64,000 nt of DNA from Sphingomonas prati (GTDB lineage: Bacteria; Pseudomonadota; Alphaproteobacteria; Sphingomonadales; Sphingomonadaceae). Below the pieces are notes generated by a model. The model had not been told where the DNA came from and did no database searches. It was given only the letters and a program-made list of their open reading frames with translations. A program made the position numbers and the translations under genes. Within the stretch, counting starts at the first letter, position 1, and each line of letters starts with the position of its first letter. Location: assembly GCF_014643515.1 (NCBI RefSeq), contig NZ_BMJP01000001.1:1240001-1304000 (forward strand), read 5' to 3'. Shown here one piece after another: positions 54,776 through 64,000 of this stretch.

Positions 54776-55941
54776 TGGCCGATGCTGATCCGACCGCGCG
54801 TCCGGGCGCCAACGCACAGGACGCGACCGAAACCCAGGACGCGCCCGCGATCCAGCCGTCGAAGCGCAAGCGTCTGCTGCTGATCCTCGGCGTCGTCACG
54901 ATTCTCGGGCTGATCGCCTGGCTCGTCTGGTACCTGCTCGTCGGGTCGACCCGCGTCACCACCGACAACGCCTATGTCGGCGCCGACGTGGCGCAGGTGA
55001 CGCCGCTCGTCTCGGGCGCGGTCACCTCCGTGCGCGTCGCCGATACGCAGCAGGTCCGCCGCGGGGACATCCTGATGACGATCGACTCCGCCGACGCCCG
55101 CATCGCGCTCGCCACCGCCGAGGCTTCCGTGAAACAGGCCAGCCAGCGCTACGGTCAGACCGCCGCGAACAACACCGCACTCGGCGCGACCGTCGCCGCA
55201 CGCGAGGCGGACATCGCCCAGTCGCGCGCCAAGCTCGACTCCGCCGCCGCCAACCTCGACCGCGCCCGCATCGACCTTGCCCGTCGTCAGAAGCTCGCCC
55301 CCACCGGCGCCGTCTCGGGCGAGGAACTGACGAGCGCGCGCTCCGCCTTCGCCGATGCGACCGCCGCCTATGCGCAGGCCGCCGCCGACGTCCGCCGCGC
55401 CGCCTCCACCCGCACATCGGCCGAGGGCGAACTCGCCGCCAACCGCGCGCTGACCAACGGCACCACCGCACGGTCCAACCCCGACGTGGCACTGGCGCAG
55501 GCGCGGCTCGACCAGGCCCGGCTCGACCTCGAACGCACCATCGTCCGCGCGCCGATCGACGGCGTCGTCGCGCGCCGCAATGTCCAGGTCGGGCAACGTG
55601 TCGCCGCGGGCACGCCGGCCATGACGGTCGTCCCGGTCGGGCGCGCCTATGTCGATGCGAACTTCAAGGAATCGCAGCTGGCCAAGGTCCGCGTCGGCCA
55701 GGCCGTCGACATGGTGTCCGATTTCTACGGTGACGACGTCGTGTTCCACGGCCGCGTCACCGGCTTCGCGGGCGGCACCGGTGCTGCCTTCTCGGTCATC
55801 CCGGCGCAGAACGCGACCGGCAACTGGATCAAGGTGGTGCAGCGCCTGCCGCTCCGCATCACGCTCGATCCGCGCGAGTTGCGGGACCATCCGCTCCGCG
55901 TCGGCCTGTCGATGGACGTCACCGTCCACCTCGACCGCTGA
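54775..55941 (+). CDS. emrA: EmrA-type membrane fusion protein (HlyD family)
   Basis: A 388-residue periplasmic adaptor. A cytoplasmic tail is followed by one membrane helix at about 38-62 (LLLILGVVTILGLIAWLVWYLL). The first lipoyl half is TTDNAYVGADVAQVTPLVSGAV, and a long alpha-hairpin coiled coil spans about 105-235. The second lipoyl half is DLERTIVRAPIDGVVARRNVQVGQRV. It joins EmrB to the outer-membrane factor for export of drugs or other hydrophobic compounds. An upstream TTG is in frame, but ATG 54775 overlaps the previous stop. Confidence 0.95.
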   Translation: MADADPTARPGANAQDATETQDAPAIQPSKRKRLLLILGVVTILGLIAWLVWYLLVGSTRVTTDNAYVGADVAQVTPLVSGAVTSVRVADTQQVRRGDILMTIDSADARIALATAEASVKQASQRYGQTAANNTALGATVAAREADIAQSRAKLDSAAANLDRARIDLARRQKLAPTGAVSGEELTSARSAFADATAAYAQAAADVRRAASTRTSAEGELAANRALTNGTTARSNPDVALAQARLDQARLDLERTIVRAPIDGVVARRNVQVGQRVAAGTPAMTVVPVGRAYVDANFKESQLAKVRVGQAVDMVSDFYGDDVVFHGRVTGFAGGTGAAFSVIPAQNATGNWIKVVQRLPLRITLDPRELRDHPLRVGLSMDVTVHLDR

Positions 55942-55943
55942 CC

Positions 55944-57473
55944 ATGGCGGAGGCCGCCGCACCGAAACCGCTGTCGGGCGCGACGCTGGCGATCGTCGCG
56001 GTCGGGCTCGGTCTCGCCAACTTTACCGTTGTGCTCGACCAGACCGTCGCCAACGTCTCGGTCACGCACATCGCCGGCGGCCTCGCCGTCTCCCCCACGC
56101 AGGGCACCTGGGTCATTACCAGCTATGCGGTGGCGGAGGCGATCAGCGTGCCGCTCACCGGCTGGGTCGCCAACCGCTTCGGCGCGGTAAAGACCTTCAC
56201 CTTTGGGCTTTGCGGTTTCTCGCTTTTCTCGATGCTGTGCGGACTGTCGTCCAGCCTGTCGATGCTCGTCGCGTTCCGCATCCTCCAGGGCCTGTCCGGC
56301 GGCCCGCTGATGCCGCTGTCGCAATCGCTGATGCTGCGTATCTTCCCCAAGGACAAGGCCGCGGTCGCGCTCGGTATCTGGGCGATGACCACCGTCGTCG
56401 CCCCGATCCTGGGACCCATCCTCGGCGGGTCGATAAGCGACAACTGGTCCTGGCCGTGGATTTTTTACATCAACGTGCCGATCGTCGCGGTCTGCCTGTC
56501 GGTCGCGGTGCCGAAGCTGCGCGCGTTCGAAACGCCCACCGAACGGCAACCGATCGACGTCGTCGGCCTGGCCTTGCTCGTCACCTGGGTCGCGGCGTTC
56601 CAGATCGTGCTCGATACCGGCCGCGAACATGACTGGTTCGCCTCCCCCGTCGTCACCGGCGGCGCGATCGTCGCGGCGGTCGGCTTCGTCGCGTTCGTGA
56701 TCTGGGAACTGACCGAGAAGAACCCGATCGTCGACCTGCGCATCTTCCGCCATCTGGGCTTCAGCATGGCGACGGTCACCATGGCGCTGGCGTTCGGCAC
56801 CTTCTTCGCCACCATCGTGCTGATCCCGCTCTGGCTGCAAGGCGTGCTCGGCTACACCGCCACGGACTCCGGCCATGTCACCGCCTTCGTCGGGGTGTTC
56901 GCGGTTGTCATGTCACCGATCGCCGCGCGGCTGATCCCCAAGCTCGACGTCCGGCTGCTGATCTGCTTCGGAATCGTCTGGCTCGGCGCCACCTCCCTCA
57001 TGCGTGCGCGCTGGTCGGCGGACTCGGACTTCTGGACGCTCGCCATGCCGCAACTGGTCCAGGGGCTCGGCATGCCGTTCTTCTTCATCGGCATCACCAC
57101 GCTCGCGCTGGGCTCCGTCCTGCCGCGCGAGACGACCTCGGCCGCGGGGCTACTCAGCTTTCTGCGCACACTGTCGGCGGCAATCGGGGCATCGGTGGCT
57201 CAGACGATCTGGGAACAACGCGAGCGGCTCAACCGCAGCGACCTCGTCTCGACGCTCAACGACCCGGGCAGCCTGCTGTCCAACCTGCAGGCCGGCGGCA
57301 TGACCCCCGACCAGTCGCGCTCGGTCCTCGACCGCCTCGTCGAGGTCCAGGCCGCCACACTCTCCGTCGATCAGGTCTTCCTGGCCGCGGCGGCGCTGTT
57401 CGGCATCGCCGCGATCACCGTCTGGTTCGCCCCCCGCCCGAAGCGCGACGCGGACACGTCGGCGGCGCACTGA
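55944..57473 (+). CDS. emrB: EmrB-type DHA2-family efflux transporter
   Basis: A 509-residue major facilitator of the DHA2 (14-helix) drug:H+ antiporter family. Signatures are the first-helix motif LDQTVANVSVTHIAGGLAVSPTQGTWVITSY, motif C in APILGPILGGSISDNWSWPWIFYINVP, and VNRFGAVK-like motif A near residue 75. It is the energy-coupled inner-membrane pump of the OMF-EmrA-EmrB set, two bases after emrA. A bidirectional hairpin separates it from the convergent gatB. Confidence 0.96.
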   Translation: MAEAAAPKPLSGATLAIVAVGLGLANFTVVLDQTVANVSVTHIAGGLAVSPTQGTWVITSYAVAEAISVPLTGWVANRFGAVKTFTFGLCGFSLFSMLCGLSSSLSMLVAFRILQGLSGGPLMPLSQSLMLRIFPKDKAAVALGIWAMTTVVAPILGPILGGSISDNWSWPWIFYINVPIVAVCLSVAVPKLRAFETPTERQPIDVVGLALLVTWVAAFQIVLDTGREHDWFASPVVTGGAIVAAVGFVAFVIWELTEKNPIVDLRIFRHLGFSMATVTMALAFGTFFATIVLIPLWLQGVLGYTATDSGHVTAFVGVFAVVMSPIAARLIPKLDVRLLICFGIVWLGATSLMRARWSADSDFWTLAMPQLVQGLGMPFFFIGITTLALGSVLPRETTSAAGLLSFLRTLSAAIGASVAQTIWEQRERLNRSDLVSTLNDPGSLLSNLQAGGMTPDQSRSVLDRLVEVQAATLSVDQVFLAAAALFGIAAITVWFAPRPKRDADTSAAH

Positions 57474-57489
57474 ACGTCCGACCGTCCCG

Positions 57490-57519
57490 ACCCCATCCCG
57501 GCAAAAACCGCGATGGGGT
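57490..57519. terminator. Bidirectional hairpin between emrB and gatB
   Basis: ACCCCATC and GATGGGGT form an 8-base stem with a further CGG/CCG pair around CAAAAA. It lies 17 bases after emrB and 9 bases before the gatB stop on the opposite strand, so it can serve both. Confidence 0.6.
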
Positions 57520-57527
57520 CACTCGTT

Positions 57528-59006
57528 TTACCCCAGCATCGTCTTCAACACATCGTTCACGACGCCCGGGTTCGCCTTGCCCCCCATCGCCTTCATCGTC
57601 TGGCCGACGAAGAAGCCGAACAGCTTGTCCTTGCCACCACGATAATCCGCCACCTTGTCGGCATTGGCCGCCATGATCCCGGCCACCACCGCCTCGATCG
57701 CACCGGTGTCGCTGGTCTGCTTCAGCCCGCGCGCCTCGACGATCGCGCCGGCATCCTCACCGGTCTCCAGCATGATCTCGAATACCTGCTTGGCCAGCGA
57801 CCCGGACAACGTCCCGTCCGCCACCAGCGACAGCAGTTCGCCACCCTGCCGCGGCGACACCGGGCTGTCCGCGATGTCGCGCCCCAGCCGGTTGAGCGCC
57901 CCGAACAGGTCGGAGATCAACCAGTTCGACGCCGGCTTCGCGATCTCCTCGAACGACTTCGGGCTCGCCTCGACCAGCGCCTCGAACCACCGTGCCGTCT
58001 CGACATCCGCCGTGATCACCGCCGCGTTGTAGACGGGCACCCCGGCCGCGACGTAACGCGCCCGCTTGGCATCGGGCAGCTCGGGGAGGCTCGCCTTGCA
58101 CTCCGCGAGGAACTCTTCGCTCAGCTCGAGCGGTAGCAGGTCCGGGTCGGGGAAATAGCGATAGTCATGCGCATCCTCCTTCGACCGCATCGACCGGGTC
58201 ACGCCGCGGTCCGGATCGAACAGCCGCGTCTCCTGCACCACGGTCCCGCCCTCCTCGATCAGGTCGACCTGGCGGCGCGCCTCATGTTCGATCGCGGCCA
58301 TCACGAACCGCACCGAATTAACATTCTTCGTCTCGGTCCGCGTGCCCAGCCCCTCGCCCGGCCGGCGGACCGAGACGTTCACGTCGGCACGCATCGATCC
58401 CTGGTCCATATTGCCGTCGCACGACCCGACATAGCGCAGGATCGAGCGCAGCTTCTTCACATACGCCCCGGCCTCCTCGGGCGAGGTCATGTCCGGCTTC
58501 GACACGATCTCCATCAGCGCCACGCCCGACCGATTTAGGTCGACATAGGACTGCGTCGGATGCTGGTCATGGATCAGCTTGCCGGCGTCCTGTTCGATAT
58601 GGATCCGCTCGATGCCGATATGCTTGGGCGCAGCATCGGCCGGCTCGATCTCCAGCACGCCCTCGCCCACGATCGGGTGGTACAGCTGGCTGATCTGATA
58701 CCCCTGCGGCAGATCGGCGTAGAAATAGTTCTTGCGATCGAACTGCGACCGGCGGTGGATGTGGGCGCCCAGCGCCATCCCGGTCCGCACCGCCTGCCGC
58801 ACGCATTCCGCGTTCAACGTCGGCAGCATCCCCGGCATCGCCGCATCGACTAGCGAGACATTGGCATTGGGTTCCGATCCGAACGCGGTCGACGCGCCGG
58901 AAAACAGCTTGGCCTGCGACGTGATCTGGGCATGGACCTCCAGCCCGATCACGACCTCCCAGTCGCCGGTGGCACCCTTGACGGTGTAGGGGGATGCGTC
59001 AGTCAT
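57528..59006 (-). CDS. gatB: Aspartyl/glutamyl-tRNA amidotransferase subunit B
   Basis: A 492-residue GatB. With GatA and GatC it converts Glu-tRNA(Gln) and/or Asp-tRNA(Asn) to the amidated forms. GatB holds the kinase and tRNA-binding parts. Signatures are [42 protein letters not shown] and the YqeY-like tail from about 345 to the end, with [37 protein letters not shown]. It is separated from gatA by a small membrane gene and a VapB/VapC remnant. The toxin remnant overlaps its first codons. Confidence 0.97.
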   Translation of the reverse strand: MTDASPYTVKGATGDWEVVIGLEVHAQITSQAKLFSGASTAFGSEPNANVSLVDAAMPGMLPTLNAECVRQAVRTGMALGAHIHRRSQFDRKNYFYADLPQGYQISQLYHPIVGEGVLEIEPADAAPKHIGIERIHIEQDAGKLIHDQHPTQSYVDLNRSGVALMEIVSKPDMTSPEEAGAYVKKLRSILRYVGSCDGNMDQGSMRADVNVSVRRPGEGLGTRTETKNVNSVRFVMAAIEHEARRQVDLIEEGGTVVQETRLFDPDRGVTRSMRSKEDAHDYRYFPDPDLLPLELSEEFLAECKASLPELPDAKRARYVAAGVPVYNAAVITADVETARWFEALVEASPKSFEEIAKPASNWLISDLFGALNRLGRDIADSPVSPRQGGELLSLVADGTLSGSLAKQVFEIMLETGEDAGAIVEARGLKQTSDTGAIEAVVAGIMAANADKVADYRGGKDKLFGFFVGQTMKAMGGKANPGVVNDVLKTMLG

Positions 59007-59143
59007 GCTCGTCCTCGGGTGTGATCAGGGTGAGTTCGGGAGAATAGGTCCGGTAGATGCCGGCGTCGCGGGTGACCAGCGGGACCGAAAGGCTGACGGC
59101 ATGGGCACCGATCAGAAAGAAGGTTCGTATCGGAAAAGGTCAC
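58999..59143 (-). pseudogene. Collapsed VapC-type PIN-domain toxin
   Basis: A GTG at 59143 overlaps the antitoxin stop and opens VTFSDTNLL, the usual start of a VapC toxin (first catalytic Asp). Instead of the next 80 or so residues, the reading frame slips, and in another phase the typical VapC end appears at once: FFLIGAHAVSLSVPLVTRDAGIYRTY, then [14 protein letters not shown], stopping at 58999. The middle of the PIN domain with its acidic residues is gone and the two ends are out of frame, so no active RNase can be made. The remnant overlaps the start of gatB by 8 bases. Confidence 0.75.
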
Positions 59144-59424
59144 AGGGGCGCGTCACGCCAACGGATAAGGTCCATATACTTCTCGGTCGTCTGGCCCGTG
59201 GAGTGCTTCGAGGACAGGTCGTTGATTACAGTCGCACGCCGCGTGGAGCGTTCTTCGGGCGTTTCCGGAAAGATGACCACTTCACCTCGATCATTACGGC
59301 CGAGCATGACGGGGCGGCCCGGTACGATCCCGACGGCCCGCATGACCGCAGCCGGCAGCTGGATCATGCCGTCATCCCCCATGCGGACGGTCACCACATC
59401 GGAGACATTCACGTGCATGTTCAT
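59140..59424 (-). CDS. AbrB/SpoVT-type antitoxin (VapB-like)
   Basis: A 94-residue protein with an AbrB/MazE swapped-hairpin DNA-binding domain at about 8-52 (VTVRMGDDGMIQLPAAVMRAVGIVPGRPVML) and a C-terminal helix ending in TTEKYMDLIRW, the pattern that wraps VapC toxins. The partner toxin gene directly after it is collapsed, so the antitoxin survives alone. It may persist as a DNA-binding regulator, protect against related toxins, or simply be a relic. Two ATGs (59424 and 59418) are possible. Confidence 0.85.
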   Translation of the reverse strand: MNMHVNVSDVVTVRMGDDGMIQLPAAVMRAVGIVPGRPVMLGRNDRGEVVIFPETPEERSTRRATVINDLSSKHSTGQTTEKYMDLIRWRDAPL

Positions 59425-59483
59425 CTCTAGGCCTCCACGCCCCGCCCGGATCATAGGAGCCGTGGTCCGCTGCGACAACCGCA

Positions 59484-59897
59484 TCATCCCCGCTTGTGGT
59501 GCAGCCAGACGATCAGCGTCAGCAGCATGTTGCTGCCCAGCAGCGCCACCACCCAGCACACCGTCAGGATGCGCAACACGACAACCTCGAACCCAACCGC
59601 GCCGCCAAGTTCGTGGGCGAACACCGCCGCGGTCAGGCCGCCCGCCAGGAAGAACCCGCCCAGCGCCCACTCCCGCCGCATCACCATCACGTTGCTGACG
59701 CACAGCCCGAGAATGAACACCGCGATCAGAACGAAGAATCCCGCCAGCCGGACATGGTCGAACGGCCGGTTGTCGATCTCGGCCAGCGAATTGCCGATAT
59801 AGGCCGACAGGATCGCCCCGAACGCGACGTTCAGCGCGTTCTGCGCCTCGCGCAGCGTCTCTGCATTGCGCCTGCGAAACCTGGCGTCGTTTACCAC
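59484..59897 (-). CDS. Small four-helix membrane protein of unknown function
   Basis: A 137-residue protein with a basic N terminus ([16 protein letters not shown]) and four predicted membrane helices, the last near [19 protein letters not shown]. It starts at a GTG that overlaps the gatA stop, so it is coupled to gatA. No family is recognised. Together with the antitoxin gene it splits gatA from gatB. Confidence 0.72.
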   Translation of the reverse strand: MVNDARFRRRNAETLREAQNALNVAFGAILSAYIGNSLAEIDNRPFDHVRLAGFFVLIAVFILGLCVSNVMVMRREWALGGFFLAGGLTAAVFAHELGGAVGFEVVVLRILTVCWVVALLGSNMLLTLIVWLHHKRG

Positions 59898-61372
59898 CAG
59901 GCCCCCGGCCGCGCCGTGAAGCCCGCGCGCTCCTCGATCGCCAGCCCGGCGTTCAGCACGCCCTGCTCGTCCAGCGGCTTGCCGATGATCTGCAACCCGA
60001 GCGGCAGCCCGGCCGCATCCAGCCCGCCCGGCACCGACATCGCCGGCAACCCGGCCAGCGAAGACGGCACGGTGAAGACGTCGTTCAGGTACATCGCCAG
60101 TGGATCGTCCGACTTATCGCCCAGCGCGAACGCCGCCGACGGCGCGGTCGGGGTCAGCAGCAGGTCGCACGTCGCCCAGGCGCGCTCGAAGTCACGCGCG
60201 ATCAGCGTCCGCACCTTCTGCGCCTGCGTGTAATAGGCGTCGTAATAGCCCGCCGACAGCACATAGGTGCCGATCAGGATGCGGCGTTTAACCTCCGGCC
60301 CGAACCCGGCGGCCCGCGTCGCGGCATACATTTCCTGCAGGTTCGCACCGTCCGGCAGTTCCCGCTCGCCGTACCGCACGCCGTCATAGCGCGCGAGGTT
60401 GGACGACGCCTCCGCCGGCGCGATGATGTAGTAAGTGGGCAGCGCGTACTTCGTATGCGGCAGCGAAACGTCGACGATCTCCGCCCCCGCATCGCGCAGA
60501 TACGCGATACCCTGCTCCCACAACGCATCGATCTCCGCCGGCATCCCGTCGACGCGGTACTCCTTCGGCACGCCGATCCGCTTGCCGCGCAGGTCGCCGG
60601 ACAAGCCCACTTCCCACTTGGGCACGGGCAGGTCGAGCGAAGTCGAGTCCCTCTGATCGAACCCGGCCATCTGTTCCAGGAACGCGGCGCAATCGCGGAC
60701 CGATCGCGCCATCGGCCCAGCCTGGTCGAGCGAGGACGCGAACGCCACCACGCCCCAGCGCGAGCAGCGACCATAGGTCGGCTTGATGCCCGAAATGCCC
60801 ACGAACGCCGCCGGCTGACGGATCGAACCGCCCGTGTCGGTCCCCGTCGCGCCCGGCGCCATCCGCGCCGCGACCGCCGAAGACGATCCGCCCGACGATC
60901 CGCCCGGTGCCATCGCCGCGTTGCTACCCGCGCGCTGCCAAGGCGACAAGACATTGCCATACGCGCTGGTCTCGTTCGACGATCCCATTGCGAACTGGTC
61001 GAGGTTCAGCTTGCCCAGCATCCCCGCGCCTGCCGCGAACAGCTTCGCCGTGATCGTCGACTCATACTCCGGCACGAACCCGCCGAGGATATGGCTTGCC
61101 GCGGTCGTCTGCACGCCCTTGGTGCAGAACAGGTCCTTGATGCCCAGCGGCACGCCCGACAGCGGTTTCAGCGTGCCTGCCGCACGGTCCGCATCGGCCG
61201 CATCCGCCGCCGCCAGCGCATGCTCCGGCGTCTCGACGATCCACGCATTCAGCGCCTTGCCCGCGCTCACCGCGGTGGAGAAAGCCGTCGCCACTTCGCG
61301 CGCGGAAAAATCGCCCGCCGCGAACCCGTCGCGCAGCTCCACGATCCCCAGGTCGGTCAGGTCCGTCATCAT
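59891..61372 (-). CDS. gatA: Aspartyl/glutamyl-tRNA amidotransferase subunit A
   Basis: A 493-residue amidase-signature protein that frees ammonia from glutamine for the GatB reaction. The catalytic Ser-Ser-Lys triad is visible: Lys in [14 protein letters not shown] near residue 77, and the Ser pair in [32 protein letters not shown] at about 150-180. It starts at ATG 61372, overlapping the gatC stop (ATGA). Operon order is gatC-gatA-membrane gene-antitoxin-toxin remnant-gatB. Confidence 0.97.
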   Translation of the reverse strand: MMTDLTDLGIVELRDGFAAGDFSAREVATAFSTAVSAGKALNAWIVETPEHALAAADAADADRAAGTLKPLSGVPLGIKDLFCTKGVQTTAASHILGGFVPEYESTITAKLFAAGAGMLGKLNLDQFAMGSSNETSAYGNVLSPWQRAGSNAAMAPGGSSGGSSSAVAARMAPGATGTDTGGSIRQPAAFVGISGIKPTYGRCSRWGVVAFASSLDQAGPMARSVRDCAAFLEQMAGFDQRDSTSLDLPVPKWEVGLSGDLRGKRIGVPKEYRVDGMPAEIDALWEQGIAYLRDAGAEIVDVSLPHTKYALPTYYIIAPAEASSNLARYDGVRYGERELPDGANLQEMYAATRAAGFGPEVKRRILIGTYVLSAGYYDAYYTQAQKVRTLIARDFERAWATCDLLLTPTAPSAAFALGDKSDDPLAMYLNDVFTVPSSLAGLPAMSVPGGLDAAGLPLGLQIIGKPLDEQGVLNAGLAIEERAGFTARPGAWW

Positions 61373-61656
61373 TCGATCACCTTGGGAACCGCAAAGAAGC
61401 CATGTTCGGCCTGCGGTGCGTTAGCCAGCACGGCGTCGCGGATGCCGCCATCGGTCACCACGTCGTCGCGCAGCCGCAGATGGTTCGGGATCACCGCGGC
61501 GAGCGGCTCGACGCCGGTCACGTCGACCTCGCCCAGCTGCTCGATCCAGCCGAGGATATTGTTGAGTTCGGGGACCATCGCGGCCGTCTCCTGTTCGGTG
61601 ACGGCAATGCGCGCGAGCCCGGCGATCTTGCGGACGGTTGTAGCATCGATTGACAT
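61369..61656 (-). CDS. gatC: Aspartyl/glutamyl-tRNA amidotransferase subunit C
   Basis: A 95-residue GatC, the small subunit that stabilises GatA on GatB. The helical N-terminal part [16 protein letters not shown] and the middle [23 protein letters not shown] are typical, as is the C-terminal extended arm [16 protein letters not shown]. It heads the gat operon, 119 bases from the divergent DUF3089 gene. Confidence 0.97.
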   Translation of the reverse strand: MSIDATTVRKIAGLARIAVTEQETAAMVPELNNILGWIEQLGEVDVTGVEPLAAVIPNHLRLRDDVVTDGGIRDAVLANAPQAEHGFFAVPKVIE

Positions 61657-61775
61657 GGCCGTCCGGCTATCACCGCCACCGCGTGGCTTCAAGGCCGCTG
61701 TCCGCTGGTGTCCCCGTGGCGTGCGCAGGATACGACTGCTAAGCGCCGGATATACCGCGTCGGGAGATCGCATCG

Positions 61776-62882
61776 GTGGTCCGCAAGTTCCTTTACGTCA
61801 TCGCCGCCCTCATCACGCTGGTCATCGTCGCCGGCATCGGCTGGGCGCTGTTCCAGAAACAGCTGATGAGCGCCGCACTCGTCCCCACCGTACCGTTCAC
61901 CCCGCAACCCGATGCCTCCGCGCCCGACTATGCCAAGCCCGCCGCCTGGCTCTCGCGCCCCGGCCTGCTGAACGACCCGTCGCGCTGGACCGCGCCCGGC
62001 TACGCACTCGCTGAGTCCCCCAAGGCACAGGCCTTCTTCATCACCCCCACCACCGCGCTCGACCGCAGCCGCTGGAACGGCGACCTGAACGATGCCGCCG
62101 CCAACGGCCGGCTCAACCTGTTCGCCTCCAGCCAGGCGAGCGCCTTCAACGGCAGCGCGCAGGTCTGGGCACCGCGCTACCGCCAGGCCACGATCGGCGC
62201 GTTCCTGACGGACAAGGCCGACGCCACCCGCGCACTTGAGTTCGCCTACCGCGACGTGCTGCGCGCATTCGACGCGTTCGTCGCGCAGGTGCCGACCGAC
62301 GCCCCGATCATCCTGGCCGGACACAGCCAGGGCTCGCTCCACCTCACCCGCCTGCTCCATGACCGCGTCGCCGGCAAACCGCTCGCCCGCCGGATCGTCG
62401 CGGCCTACGTGATTGGCTGGCCCGTCTCGGTCACCGCGGACCTGCCCGCACTCGGCCTGCCCGCCTGCACCGCCGCGACCGACAGCGGCTGCATCCTGTC
62501 GTGGCAGAGCTTCGCCGAACCTGCCGATCCGTCGCAGATCCTCGCCATCTACGACCGCACCACCGGCTTCACCGGCCGCCCCCGTCGTGGCACGCCGATG
62601 CTCTGCACCAACCCGCTGACCGGCACCCGCGGCGGCAGCGCCCCCGCCACGGCGAACCGCGGCGCACTGGTCCCCGACGCCACCATGAACAGTGCGGAGG
62701 TCGTCGCCGGCCGCGTTCCCGCCGCCTGCCGCCCCGACGGACTCCTGTCGGTCGGTTCCGAACCGGAGGGGTTCGGCCGCTTCATCCTGCCCGGCAACAA
62801 CTACCATGTGTTCGACTACGCCATGTTCTGGGCGAACATCCGCGCCGATGTCGCAACCCGGCTGGGTGCCCGCCCGTCATGA
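61776..62882 (+). CDS. DUF3089 family alpha/beta hydrolase-like protein
   Basis: A 368-residue protein with an N-terminal signal anchor ([22 protein letters not shown]) and a DUF3089 domain. The nucleophile elbow is [15 protein letters not shown] near residue 185, matching the lipase GxSxG motif. Earlier, [15 protein letters not shown] is a conserved family segment. It is probably an inner-membrane-anchored or periplasmic esterase. GTG start at 61776. The TGA overlaps the ruvX ATG. Confidence 0.9.
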   Translation: MVRKFLYVIAALITLVIVAGIGWALFQKQLMSAALVPTVPFTPQPDASAPDYAKPAAWLSRPGLLNDPSRWTAPGYALAESPKAQAFFITPTTALDRSRWNGDLNDAAANGRLNLFASSQASAFNGSAQVWAPRYRQATIGAFLTDKADATRALEFAYRDVLRAFDAFVAQVPTDAPIILAGHSQGSLHLTRLLHDRVAGKPLARRIVAAYVIGWPVSVTADLPALGLPACTAATDSGCILSWQSFAEPADPSQILAIYDRTTGFTGRPRRGTPMLCTNPLTGTRGGSAPATANRGALVPDATMNSAEVVAGRVPAACRPDGLLSVGSEPEGFGRFILPGNNYHVFDYAMFWANIRADVATRLGARPS

Positions 62883-63382
62883 TCGCCACGACCGATCCGT
62901 TCGCGTTCGGCGAACTTGTCCCCCACGGTGGGCGGCTGGCGGGCCTCGACGTCGGCACCAAGACGATCGGCATCGCGATCTGCGACGCCATGTGGAACAT
63001 CGCCAGTCCCGCCGAAACCATCCGTCGCACCAAGTTCGCGATCGACCTCGCGCTCCTCAAGGCCATCCTGCTCAAGCAACGTGCGAAGGGCCTCGTCGTC
63101 GGCCTGCCGCTCAACCTCGACGGCACCGATTCGCCGCGCACCCAGTCGGTCCGCGCCTTCACGCGCAACCTCGACGGGCTCGACCTGCCGATCCTGCTCT
63201 GGGACGAACGCTGGTCGACCGCCGCGGTCACCCGCACGCTGATCGCCGCCGACGCCAGCCGCGCGCGCCGCCGCGAACTGGTCGACAAACTCGCCGCCAG
63301 CTACATCCTGCAGGGCGCGATCGACCGGCTGTCGACGATGGTCCGGCTCGACGAAATCGATGGCGGCACCGGGACGGCTTGA
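62879..63382 (+). CDS. ruvX: RuvX/YqgF, putative pre-16S rRNA nuclease
   Basis: A 167-residue YqgF-family nuclease with an RNase H-like fold. Acidic residues are in [15 protein letters not shown] near 26, [14 protein letters not shown] and [14 protein letters not shown]. The family was first assigned to Holliday junction cutting and later to 5' maturation of 16S rRNA in E. coli. It is coupled to the DUF3089 gene by an ATGA overlap and is followed by pyrB, an order common in alphaproteobacteria. Confidence 0.94.
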   Translation: MIATTDPFAFGELVPHGGRLAGLDVGTKTIGIAICDAMWNIASPAETIRRTKFAIDLALLKAILLKQRAKGLVVGLPLNLDGTDSPRTQSVRAFTRNLDGLDLPILLWDERWSTAAVTRTLIAADASRARRRELVDKLAASYILQGAIDRLSTMVRLDEIDGGTGTA

Positions 63383-63475
63383 GCCCCCCGCCCCACCCGG
63401 CTACACCGCGCGCCGATGGAACAGCCGCCCGCCGCCAGCCGATCGGCCCCGCCCCCCGCGAAACCGGGGAATCCC

Positions 63476-64000
63476 ATGTTTCCGCACCGCGATCTGACCG
63501 GCATCGCCGGGCTCCAGCCGCACGAGATCACCTTTCTGCTCGACGAGGCCGAACACTGGATCGCGCTCAACCGCGGCGGTGCGTCGAAGCATGACGGCCG
63601 CCTCGCCGGCCTGACCCAGATCAACGCCTTCTTCGAAAACAGCACGCGCACGCTCCTGTCGTTCGAAATCGCCGGCAAGCGGCTCGGCGCGGACGTCGTC
63701 AACATGCACGCCGCGACGTCGAGCACGAAGAAGGGCGAGACGCTGATCGACACCGCGGTCACGCTCAACGCGATGCGCGCCGACGTGATCGTCATCCGCC
63801 ACGACGCATCCGGCGCGGTCCAGCTGATCGCCGACAAGGTCGACTGCCCCGTCCTGAACGCCGGCGACGGGCAGCACGAGCATCCGACCCAGGGCCTGCT
63901 CGACGCACTCACCATCCGCCGCCGCCGCGGCAGCATCGCGGGGCAGGTCGTGGCGATCTGCGGCGACGTGCTGCACAGCCGGGTCGCGCGCTCCAATATC
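63476..64000 (+). CDS. pyrB: Aspartate carbamoyltransferase catalytic subunit, N-terminal part
   Basis: The first 175 residues of PyrB, cut by the right edge. It catalyses the first committed step of pyrimidine synthesis. The carbamoyl-phosphate loop is [26 protein letters not shown] near residue 52, followed by [12 protein letters not shown] with the Lys that reaches the neighbouring active site, then [20 protein letters not shown] 63476 has GGGGA 5 bases upstream. An in-frame ATG at 63416 would add 20 Pro/Ala-rich residues and cannot be excluded. pyrC often follows in this group. Confidence 0.95.
   Translation, partial: MFPHRDLTGIAGLQPHEITFLLDEAEHWIALNRGGASKHDGRLAGLTQINAFFENSTRTLLSFEIAGKRLGADVVNMHAATSSTKKGETLIDTAVTLNAMRADVIVIRHDASGAVQLIADKVDCPVLNAGDGQHEHPTQGLLDALTIRRRRGSIAGQVVAICGDVLHSRVARSNI

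Overview
The window is a stretch of a GC-rich (roughly two-thirds G+C) alphaproteobacterial chromosome. It most likely comes from Sphingomonas or a close sphingomonad. The indications are a ThiS-ThiG fusion, the NDUFA12-MlaD-DUF2155 gene set next to aat, a fatty acyl-AMP ligase, CsbD behind a promoter resembling the general stress sigma factor EcfG type, and many sphingomonad-style intergenic hairpins. No insertion sequence, prophage, CRISPR array or rRNA is visible, so this is mostly core chromosome.

Left part (1-25 kb). A cut-off membrane-anchored protein and a periplasmic protein with three TonB-C-like modules are followed by a tightly coupled arsenic operon, arsR-arsC-arsB-ynfA-arsH, on the minus strand. 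Then come tRNA-Gly(CCC), dapB-nth and tRNA-Arg(CCG). An scoA-acid phosphatase-scoB operon lies divergent from an aldehyde dehydrogenase. A thiamine-diphosphate enzyme, two small exported or membrane genes (one an ankyrin gene cut by an in-frame amber codon), csbD, thiSG, aroQ-accB-accC, an orphan ParA-like ATPase, a YihY-family membrane protein, galE-pgeF and a cystathionine gamma-synthase family gene follow.

Middle (25-45.5 kb). A four-gene Mla lipid-transport operon (permease with STAS domain, ATPase, MlaD, lipoprotein) is followed by pepN, a YeeZ-like epimerase, an EamA exporter with threonine aldolase, an M28 peptidase, aat, and the minus-strand group NDUFA12-mlaD-DUF2155. A double cold-shock protein, recX, a fatty acyl-AMP ligase and a membrane GGDEF-EAL protein close this part.

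Right part (45.5-64 kb). tRNA-Trp-secE-nusG-rplK-rplA-(long structured leader)-rplJ-rplL ends at a strong terminator, and rpoB does not follow. Next are a small exported protein, a fumarylacetoacetate hydrolase family gene divergent from a TonB-dependent receptor, and an OMF-EmrA-EmrB tripartite efflux operon. A gatC-gatA-gatB set follows, with a small membrane gene and a VapB-type antitoxin plus a collapsed VapC toxin lying between gatA and gatB. A DUF3089 hydrolase, ruvX and the start of pyrB end the window.

The most interesting observations are the decayed toxin inside the gat operon, the amber-interrupted ankyrin gene, the phosphatase gene embedded between two CoA-transferase subunits, the long folded leader of rplJ, and at least three families of REP-like hairpins that are repeatedly arranged as inverted doublets in gaps between genes.
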